From: Claveliimonas monacensis
GTDB lineage: Bacteria > Bacillota > Clostridia > Lachnospirales > Lachnospiraceae
Assembly (NCBI RefSeq): GCF_014982975.1
Contig: NZ_JADCKL010000002.1
Location: 248,001-312,000 of the forward strand
DNA length: 64,000 bases
Direction of reading: 5' to 3'
In this document: in pieces, positions 1 to 6,526 of the stretch
Numbering within the stretch: the stretch's first letter is position 1
Layout of the letters: the number at the start of each line of letters is the position of its first letter
Position numbers and translations under genes: made by a program
The notes under the pieces: generated by a model
What the model was told of the DNA's origin: nothing
The model's database searches: none
Seen by the model: the letters and a program-made list of their open reading frames with translations, nothing else

Positions 1-504
1 CCGGAAATGTCTCTCCATGTTCTGGCTCGTGGTGGCAAAGGTATACTTTGGCGTGATCCCATGCCGGGGATGGGAGACGACCTGCACCTGTCCGTCCTGC
101 GTCTGAAAGATCAGCCCGTCTCCTATGTGTATCCATCTGATCTTCCCGGTGTCCCTTTGAGCGGCCAGCATCATCAGGGTGGAGGCAAACTCTTCCCTGT
201 CTGCTCCCGCCTGCTCTGACAGATCACGGATCGTATCTCGCAGCAGGTCAATGCACCTTCTCTTTACTTTCTCATCTGACCACAGCTCTTCGTCCGGCAT
301 CCCCGCCAGGCAGCTACCCAGCGCCTCCTGGACCTTCCTCGCCCCCTGCACAGCGTATTTTTTCTTCGTCACTCCGTCTGACAGGGAAAATACCTGCCTG
401 TCCCCGCTGATCAGGGTGTATTCTACATCTTTGCATTCTCTCCTCTCCTTTCCCTGGCTGATATAGCAGGAAATCTCATACTGTCGCATCTGTCTGTTCT
501 TCAA
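1..504 (-). CDS. PP2C-family protein phosphatase (partial)
   Basis: The reading frame runs off the left edge of the window, so only the N-terminal 168 residues are seen. They match a PP2C-type metal-dependent Ser/Thr phosphatase: an early strand followed by LSDGV (the metal-binding Asp-Gly position), a helix, FASTLMMLAAQ and then IHIGDGLIF, which corresponds to the family's GDSR-type strand. The start is taken as TTG at 504 because a GAGGAGAG ribosome-binding site lies just upstream; an in-frame ATG at 489 is the alternative. It is the last gene of a co-oriented set containing a Ser/Thr kinase, so it probably reverses that kinase's phosphorylation, although a terminator separates the two. Family assignment is fairly sure; role is inferred. 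Confidence 0.72.
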   Translation of the reverse strand, partial: MKNRQMRQYEISCYISQGKERRECKDVEYTLISGDRQVFSLSDGVTKKKYAVQGARKVQEALGSCLAGMPDEELWSDEKVKRRCIDLLRDTIRDLSEQAGADREEFASTLMMLAAQRDTGKIRWIHIGDGLIFQTQDGQVQVVSHPRHGITPKYTFATTSQNMERHFR

Positions 505-595
505 ATCTCTCTCTCCTCTCTGGTTTGATCTTTACATCATCACTTTATCCCACCCCTGCACCAACTCCCCTCCGTTTTTTCAAAAGGCAGCAAAA

Positions 596-631
596 ATGCC
601 GCACGTGAGTTCTTTTTCTCACGTGCGGCAT
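596..631 (-). terminator. Rho-independent terminator after the kinase gene
   Basis: A perfect 14-bp inverted repeat with arms beginning ATGCCGCACGTGAG and an 8-nt T-rich loop is followed on the minus strand by TTTTT. It sits between the kinase stop and the phosphatase start. It is also flanked by T-runs on the plus side, so it may work in both directions. Confidence 0.88.
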
Positions 632-663
632 CATTTTTTGCCTCTGCTTTTTACTTTTCCTTC

Positions 664-3081
664 CTAAAAACCCCTCAGTATCTCAGGGATATGCGCGATC
701 AGTACTCCGTCCGTCTCCTTGTAGTCGTGGAAATGTCTGTACTCCTGGTACACGGACACACCCTCGTACAGATCAGCAAAGTATCTGCACATCTCCTCAT
801 CCTGCTGCTCCTCTATATCCCTGCGCGCGTCCTCCATCACCTGTTTCCACTCCCCGGAGAATGGCCCGCGCTCTTCCCGGATATGCGCAAGCAGCCTTTT
901 CACCCTGATCCAGCTCTCCGGCATCTCATCGCCCTGCATGGCAAAGCCGGCTTCTATCTCACTCACCCTGTGCCGCATGACCTGCTCCTTATTTTGACAC
1001 AGCACGCCAGCTCTTGCATGAAGCCACACAGAGACCTGGTCCAGATGATCCAGTTCTGTATCTTCCTTCCGTATCTTCTCCATTTCCTTACTCCACTGCT
1101 CACCGGGAATTCCCCTGAGGGCACAGCCCTCCCCGCGTTCACAGTCCACCATACAGGGATGCCGCTTTCTTCCCGCATCCTTATACCCGGTCTGGCGGCC
1201 ATACTTGATCCTCTCCAAACCAAAACGGTCGTAAGCATCCCAGCCTCTGGCCGCCATGCTGGCCATCCATCTGCGGTGTTCCAGAAAAAGCAGTTCTCTA
1301 TAAAGAGGGGTATCCTCCCCTCCGTCAAGCACTCGCTTCTCAAACAGATCCGCCGCTCTTGCCTCATTCTCCTCGTGAAGGCCACAGTAAAACAGCTTAC
1401 AGTCCAGGTGCATGGCATTTTCTATCGACGACTGATAACGGTAAATGTTTCTGCAGAAGCTGTCGAATCTGGCGCTGTCCTTCCCGCTTGGTATTCCCTC
1501 ATACGCCTGATCAATGAGGAAGGCCTGCTTGATCAGCTTTATATAGAATTCCTCGTCCACCTGACTCCTGCTCCGCCCGAAGGAGCACAGCACAGCATTC
1601 CCTTCTCTTCTCTCCTCATTCTTTTCCGCACAGCAGCCGATAAATACCTGTTCTTCTCTGCCTGACGCCAGCCTGTCGGCCAGCTCTCCTACTCGCATCC
1701 TGTTTCTCTCCATGTTCCTGTCGGCCAGAAGATAGTAGCGGACCGGATCCCCCAGTCCCTCCTCTTCTTTCTCAAGAAACCGTCGCCATGTCAGAAAATC
1801 CACCTCTGCCAGAGGAGAGTACAAAAGTCCGTATTTCCCCGTCTCGTTATTTCTGTCCAGAACAGCCATCTTCTCCAACGCCGGCATTTCCTTCTTCTTC
1901 TCTCTCTTCCTGTATTCCGGATTCTCGCAGGTGAGATAGATATGCAGCCTCTTATCCAGCATCTGCCCACAGCATCCGAACACGGCCCGAAAGGCGGCGT
2001 CAGCGATCTCCCCCTCCCCGTCTATGAGGACTGACACTGTATCGCCTTCGCCCATGTATCTGTAGATTGGAAATCTGTGGAACAGGCAGAACAGATTTTT
2101 CTGGATCGCCGCTTTCGCCAGCTCTGTCTCCACCGGCAGGGCCCTCTCTATGATCCTCTGGAGCTGTTCCTCCATCTCGGACGCGGACCTGTATCTGTGC
2201 GCCGGATGATTGCTCAGCGTCCTCTTAAAAAACTGCCCCAGCAGCTCTCCCAGCTCCTCTTTCACATCGCCGTATTCCTCCAGATACTCCTCCAGGAAAA
2301 ATCTTGCCATGGACACCCTCTCCATAGCTGTGACTTCCTTTCTACAGAGTCTCCTGTATATCATGGCGCCTACAGAATAGTAGTCAGACGCCTCGCGGAT
2401 CAGATCTCTTCTCCCCCGCTGCACCTCCGGTGCCGCCGTCTTTTCCGAGTATCCGTACACTGCACCGCCTCGTATCTCCTCTTTGCTGACAATGTTGTCA
2501 AAATCGATAAACTTTATATAATCTCTTGTCTGCGGAAGAATAAAAATATTTTCCTCCTTGATATCCAGATGCAGATACCCGAGTCTGTGATACCTGTCCA
2601 CTGCCCTGACTACCGCAAGCCCCACTGCGCATAACTCCGCCAGAGTCTCCTCGCCCACATTGCTGTAGCAGAGCCCCTCGTCGTAGGACATGAACCAGTA
2701 AATGGACGCTCCCGCCGTATAGAGTTCCCCGTAATTGGGCATCTCGTTGCGGCTCTTCGGATCACGCACATGAATGTCCCGCATGTGCTCATAGCCCCGG
2801 AGGAATCTTGTCCTCAGCTTTTGTTCCGCCTCTCCTTCCCTACAGGAAGGATTTCTTGTCAGGACCGCACCTTCCCTTACAAAAAGCATCTCTTCCACGC
2901 CTTCAGAGGCCGGATAGAATTCCTTCAGCCTCCCGGTCATCCCATTGGGGCACAGCACATCGTACACAAGGCATAGGCTTCCCTCTCCGATAAGGTCAAG
3001 GATCTGAAATGTCTCTTTTATATTTTTGTCCTTCCCGCACAGCTCCAGAAGCTGACCGCTCTTTAGTTTCTCTCTTGCCAT
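664..3081 (-). CDS. Ser/Thr protein kinase with C-terminal Rossmann-like and RyR-like regions
   Basis: An 805-residue protein. The N-terminal third is a Hanks-type kinase: glycine loop GEGSLCLVY near residues 32-40, ATP-anchoring Lys in GRLKEF (about 53), catalytic loop HLDIKEEN (171-178), metal motif DFD (193-195) and APE (217-219). Residues about 345-385 (VSVLIDGEGEIADAAF) look like a Rossmann strand-loop-helix. Residues about 600-650 carry EHRRW, a GW pair and HPCMV, the skeleton of a RyR repeat as found in bacterial TrkA-N/RyR proteins, but degenerate. No membrane segment is evident. Start ATG 3081 is preferred over the upstream TTG because GGGAG lies 7 nt before it, overlapping the RyR gene stop 4 nt away. 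The kinase call is firm; the C-terminal assignment is moderate. Confidence 0.82.
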   Translation of the reverse strand: MAREKLKSGQLLELCGKDKNIKETFQILDLIGEGSLCLVYDVLCPNGMTGRLKEFYPASEGVEEMLFVREGAVLTRNPSCREGEAEQKLRTRFLRGYEHMRDIHVRDPKSRNEMPNYGELYTAGASIYWFMSYDEGLCYSNVGEETLAELCAVGLAVVRAVDRYHRLGYLHLDIKEENIFILPQTRDYIKFIDFDNIVSKEEIRGGAVYGYSEKTAAPEVQRGRRDLIREASDYYSVGAMIYRRLCRKEVTAMERVSMARFFLEEYLEEYGDVKEELGELLGQFFKRTLSNHPAHRYRSASEMEEQLQRIIERALPVETELAKAAIQKNLFCLFHRFPIYRYMGEGDTVSVLIDGEGEIADAAFRAVFGCCGQMLDKRLHIYLTCENPEYRKREKKKEMPALEKMAVLDRNNETGKYGLLYSPLAEVDFLTWRRFLEKEEEGLGDPVRYYLLADRNMERNRMRVGELADRLASGREEQVFIGCCAEKNEERREGNAVLCSFGRSRSQVDEEFYIKLIKQAFLIDQAYEGIPSGKDSARFDSFCRNIYRYQSSIENAMHLDCKLFYCGLHEENEARAADLFEKRVLDGGEDTPLYRELLFLEHRRWMASMAARGWDAYDRFGLERIKYGRQTGYKDAGRKRHPCMVDCERGEGCALRGIPGEQWSKEMEKIRKEDTELDHLDQVSVWLHARAGVLCQNKEQVMRHRVSEIEAGFAMQGDEMPESWIRVKRLLAHIREERGPFSGEWKQVMEDARRDIEEQQDEEMCRYFADLYEGVSVYQEYRHFHDYKETDGVLIAHIPEILRGF

Positions 3082-3085
3082 CTGT

Positions 3086-3382
3086 TTACTCCCGGCTGCT
3101 GTTTTTTCTGCGTATCTCATATCCAAGCTTCAGGATCAGCTTCAGAGTCTCCTCGGATGTGCTCCTGTCATATTCCTTCTCGCTCTCTGGAAGGTTCTCG
3201 TACTCCACAAGACAAGGATTTGTCTTTTTCACATCATCCCGCCTCTCCCCGTATATCCATCCCTCCTCGATCCTCCGTTTGCTCCAGATATCATGCGTGT
3301 TCTTTGCCAGGAGTTCTCTTAAGTCACTCAGCTCATCTGTGAGATGTATGTCTTTTGTATCAATCGGTTCCGGTCTGTACAT
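3086..3382 (-). CDS. Stand-alone RyR-domain protein
   Basis: A 98-residue protein consisting almost entirely of one RyR repeat, the fold named after ryanodine receptors and also present in bacteria. Family hallmarks are clear: PIDT near residue 7, NTHDIWSKRRIEEGW (28-42), RDDVKK (48-53), NPCLVEYENLPESEKEYDR (55-73) and ETLKLILKLGY (78-88). The start ATG 3382 has AAGGAAG 7 nt upstream; the open frame continues further upstream without a better site. It is 4 nt from both neighbours, so it is translated as part of the kinase operon. In bacteria the domain is thought to bind a small ligand or a partner, but the ligand is unknown. The domain call is strong; the function is not. Confidence 0.85.
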   Translation of the reverse strand: MYRPEPIDTKDIHLTDELSDLRELLAKNTHDIWSKRRIEEGWIYGERRDDVKKTNPCLVEYENLPESEKEYDRSTSEETLKLILKLGYEIRRKNSSRE

Positions 3383-3386
3383 ATGA

Positions 3387-4751
3387 CTACTTCCTTTCTT
3401 TTTCTTTTTCTTTCCACACACTGAGGAAGAAGGAGTATGGCTTGTCATAGAGGAGGCAGAGCACGAGAAATATCTCGTACGGCTGCACAATATAAAACTC
3501 CCCCATGCCGCACTGTTCAAGATAGGTATTCACATCTTCAACATAAGTCTCCACGCGGACCATGTAATCCTTCTCCTCGCCGGACATATACGGCATCTGC
3601 TTTTCAAGCTGGTGCGCGTACGTGAGAAAGACTCCAGTCAGGATATCCTCCTTCCGCACCCGGCTCTCGCCGTTCAGCTTGTCCTGGAGGCTTCTCTTCT
3701 TCCACATATCAGGGAGCAGAGGCGCCAACTCCCGGGACTTTTCAGAGATCGCCACAGGATCTTCTTCCTGCCAGATGGACTGGATCAGAGGATCCAGGCT
3801 GACCTCTCTCCAGTACTTCTGCATGGTTTTTATCTCACGCTGCGTCCGTTTGGTGCGATTTTGCGCATCGCCCTCCTCTTTCTGCTCAATGAGAAGTTCC
3901 AGCCATTTTGTCTCCCCTCTCCTCTCCTTAGAGAGCTCATACCACAGAATGTTCACTACAACATTCAGTGTCTCTCTGGCTGTAATCCGATTTCTCGTAT
4001 CTCTCCTGATCCTCTCAAGCTCTCTCAGATACTCTTTAAAGCCGTCATCATCTGTAATGTGAGCTGCCCTGTCTCTATAGTACCTTGTCCTGGCCCCGCC
4101 TGCGCACTCTTCCTTTTCCTCGTAAATCCCGCTCTCCTTCTGTTCCTCCGCCTCTTCCTGAATCTCCATATACTTCTCCTGCCAGTACTGGAGTCCGCCG
4201 TACCCGAGATTATGTTTCAGGCACCAGTAGTAGATCGTCTCCTGTGCGCTCCGGAAATCAAAGCCCGCCTGTCCGATCACCTTTGTGAGAAGCTCCTCTA
4301 CCTGCTCAGCAAACATATTAAACCCAAATCCAAACAGGAAGACAAGCTCTCTGCTGACCTGGTAGCAAGGCGTGCCCATCCATCTTTTCAAGTTGGATGG
4401 CGTCAGCCTTGTGCTGCCTCCAAACTGCAGGGTTCCCACACCTTTCATCCCATTCTCCTTGAAGATCTGCTGAATGTCTTTTATGTACTCATCCTCCGGG
4501 ATCTCTGTGATCTTTCTTCCGTCATCTTCAGGGAAGATGTAAAGCTCATACACCATCCTTTTCAGATAATCCCCAAACAGGTACTTTGCATAGCTTTTCT
4601 CCAGGAGCAGCCCCTCAAGCTCCGATGTATCGCCCTTCTCTATAGCTTCCTTCAATTGTTCATTTTCACTGATGAGCCGCAGATCCTCCTGCGCTATCAG
4701 CGTATAGTCCTCTCTGGGTATTTCCTTTGTACTGCTTTCCATATCCAACAA
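3387..4751 (-). CDS. Unrecognised protein of the TIR-RyR-kinase operon
   Basis: A mostly helical, charged protein of about 454 residues that I do not recognise. The N-terminal 100 residues are acidic. Residues about 115-185 are the most conserved-looking part: a Thr-Pro-Ser-Asn-Leu-Lys stretch, then a hydrophobic FLFGFGFNMF helix, EELLTKVIG, and YYWCLKHN, a layout seen in uncharacterised clostridial helical proteins. Residues 190-215 are a Glu-rich coiled-coil-like linker, followed by a second helical half ending in aromatic and Lys-rich residues. The start is probably TTG 4751, because AGGAGG (4760-4765) lies 8 nt before it; the in-frame ATG 4742 would be 17 nt away. Being 4 nt from the RyR gene, it is probably a dedicated component of this system. 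Confidence 0.6.
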   Translation of the reverse strand: MLDMESSTKEIPREDYTLIAQEDLRLISENEQLKEAIEKGDTSELEGLLLEKSYAKYLFGDYLKRMVYELYIFPEDDGRKITEIPEDEYIKDIQQIFKENGMKGVGTLQFGGSTRLTPSNLKRWMGTPCYQVSRELVFLFGFGFNMFAEQVEELLTKVIGQAGFDFRSAQETIYYWCLKHNLGYGGLQYWQEKYMEIQEEAEEQKESGIYEEKEECAGGARTRYYRDRAAHITDDDGFKEYLRELERIRRDTRNRITARETLNVVVNILWYELSKERRGETKWLELLIEQKEEGDAQNRTKRTQREIKTMQKYWREVSLDPLIQSIWQEEDPVAISEKSRELAPLLPDMWKKRSLQDKLNGESRVRKEDILTGVFLTYAHQLEKQMPYMSGEEKDYMVRVETYVEDVNTYLEQCGMGEFYIVQPYEIFLVLCLLYDKPYSFFLSVWKEKEKERK

Positions 4752-4769
4752 ATACCACACCTCCTTTTT

Positions 4770-5543
4770 TTATCTGCACTTCGGATACCTGTCCGGCCGC
4801 CAGTTGTGTCTTTTCGCTCTCATACTCCTGTCATCCAGGGAAAAATATGCAGGCAAAAAGAAGCTCTTTCCCGCATCCCAGGTCACATCCGTGTGACGGT
4901 ATGCTCCATCCGACCGCTGGATAATATTCCAGGCATGTTCACCGGATTCGCCGTTGTCTATCCACCCTATAGCAGTCATAACTGGAATCTGAAGTTTCTT
5001 CAGCATGTAAGTCAGTACACTGGAAAAACCAGAGCACACTCCCTCACCGTAAAGGAGAAGTTCCAGTGTATATGCATAGTCCGGATAGTCCCCGCCCGGC
5101 AGCATTTTGGCATATCTGTAATGCGTAGCCAGATAGGCACAGAGAGCCCTTGTCACTTCGTCATCTGTCTTCGCTCCACCCGCCAGGCAGACATCAAAAA
5201 TCTCGTCCACCTTCTTCTCCACCCTTTCCAGGCGTCTTTTTACTTCTTCCTGACTCCCCCGGTAAGCCGGATAGACTGACATTTCATTCTGGATACCGCA
5301 AGTCTTTCTTGGCGAATAGCTGCTCTTCTCATACTGCCACACCAGCATCAGTTCCGGATTATCAAAGCGCACTGCCCAGTGCAGATCCTCCAGCTCCTCC
5401 ACATTCTGCAGCGGAAGTATCACGGACGGTTCCATGTCACAGAGCGCTGCTGTCAGCTTCATATACGCACGCTTCATTCTGTCTCCAAAATTACAGTGCA
5501 GTCCCATATTGGACATACTGTCCAGCACTTCTATCCATCCCAT
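4770..5543 (-). CDS. Transglutaminase-like cysteine enzyme
   Basis: A 257-residue protein whose C-terminal half is a transglutaminase/peptidase core. The catalytic Cys is in YGEGVCSGFS (about C170), the His in GEHAWNII (about H203) and the Asp in HTDVTWD (about D219), with the usual spacing. Such cores act as protein cross-linkers, deamidases or peptidases. No signal peptide is seen, so it is probably cytoplasmic. The N-terminal 110 residues are unassigned, with a basic amphipathic helix near 95-115. Start ATG 5543 follows AAGGAGG by 6 nt, which makes the gene overlap the Hsp70-like gene by 53 nt. In this operon it is a plausible effector or processing enzyme, by inference only. Confidence 0.75.
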   Translation of the reverse strand: MGWIEVLDSMSNMGLHCNFGDRMKRAYMKLTAALCDMEPSVILPLQNVEELEDLHWAVRFDNPELMLVWQYEKSSYSPRKTCGIQNEMSVYPAYRGSQEEVKRRLERVEKKVDEIFDVCLAGGAKTDDEVTRALCAYLATHYRYAKMLPGGDYPDYAYTLELLLYGEGVCSGFSSVLTYMLKKLQIPVMTAIGWIDNGESGEHAWNIIQRSDGAYRHTDVTWDAGKSFFLPAYFSLDDRSMRAKRHNWRPDRYPKCR

Positions 5544-6411
5544 ATGCACCCTCCTTTTCTGCCAGCCATCCCGCTGCTCCCAGCAAAGCTGCGCTTTTCC
5601 CTTTATACGCTATTACTCTGGTACTCCCGTAATTTCTTTCGGCTTTTTGGACACAGGCCTGGCACTCGCTCATGCCGCCGGCCAGGAGCACGGTTCCCGG
5701 TGCCGGATACCCGTAAGCCGCACTCTTTTCCACCAGCTTTGCGTCATATGTAAAAATTGTCTCCATGATCTCTCCCACCATCTTTTCATAGTCTTCCCGG
5801 AAGACCCGGAGCCGGTATTTGATGTGATCTTTAGGAGACCGGAAAATAAATGCATCTTCCGGAAGACGGTTTCCCGCCACCCGCAATTTTGCTTCCTCCG
5901 CCATGTTCCTGAGCATATGGATACTCGCGTGGTCTCCGCGAATGTCTCCATTGACTCTCCTCAATTTGTTCATATAGTATTCCGTAAGATTGAAAGTCAA
6001 CTGCTGTCCTCCTGTCATAATCTTCTGACAGAGCACAGGTGTGACCACATCTCCCTGGACTCGCACAAGCGTCAGATCTGTGTAGTATGTATGGATATTG
6101 ATCACTTTCACAAACTCCGTCCCCAGACTGCCATGATTTTGAAAGAGGTGGTAGCGGGTGATCGCTTCCGCCTCGCTCATCATATATCTGACTGCATATC
6201 CTTCCGCCAGGCTCCTGTCTTTTGCCTTACACTTCTCTGCCGCTGTCATCGCAACCGGACAGACAAGCACCGCCGACTTTCCTCTGACGTTCCATGTTTC
6301 TCTTTTACCAGGAAGACACAGAGGCCTTTTTAACCTTCTGTCATAAACGGCTGCCTTTTCTCCTTCTTCTCCATACTGTAATGATAAATACGGCTGATCT
6401 TTCCCGCTCAT
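5491..6411 (-). CDS. Short Hsp70/actin-like protein
   Basis: A 306-residue protein resembling the later part of an Hsp70 nucleotide-binding domain. VLLAGGMSECQACVQKAE (about 240-257) matches the adenosine motif (VGGssriP-type) of Hsp70, and VINIHTYYTDLTLVRV (103-118) sits where the second phosphate motif should be, but without its usual glycines. A typical N-terminal phosphate-1 motif (GIDLGTT-like) and the substrate-binding domain are absent, and the family is normally about 600 residues. It may therefore be a degenerate or nucleotide-insensitive scaffold. Start ATG 6411 has AAGGAG 10 nt upstream. It follows the TIR gene by about 115 nt and overlaps the transglutaminase gene. Moderate confidence. 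Confidence 0.6.
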   Translation of the reverse strand: MSGKDQPYLSLQYGEEGEKAAVYDRRLKRPLCLPGKRETWNVRGKSAVLVCPVAMTAAEKCKAKDRSLAEGYAVRYMMSEAEAITRYHLFQNHGSLGTEFVKVINIHTYYTDLTLVRVQGDVVTPVLCQKIMTGGQQLTFNLTEYYMNKLRRVNGDIRGDHASIHMLRNMAEEAKLRVAGNRLPEDAFIFRSPKDHIKYRLRVFREDYEKMVGEIMETIFTYDAKLVEKSAAYGYPAPGTVLLAGGMSECQACVQKAERNYGSTRVIAYKGKSAALLGAAGWLAEKEGAYGMDRSAGQYVQYGTAL

Positions 6412-6526
6412 CTTTTCTTCTCTCCTTTCAGGTACACTTTTAATTTAAGTGTAGACCGACTCTGAAAGATGAACGGATTTTTTTTCATTTATGCTGGATA
6501 TCGCTCCGATCTATCCTGACTTTGCT

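Noticed and set aside
691-1665. 324-residue plus-strand open frame over the kinase gene
   Set aside because: The opposite strand carries clear kinase-linked coding sequence; this frame has no recognisable domain or initiation signal.
3612-5279. 555-residue plus-strand open frame
   Set aside because: Antisense to the unknown and transglutaminase genes, no ribosome-binding site, and Leu/His/Pro-rich composition typical of a reverse-strand shadow.
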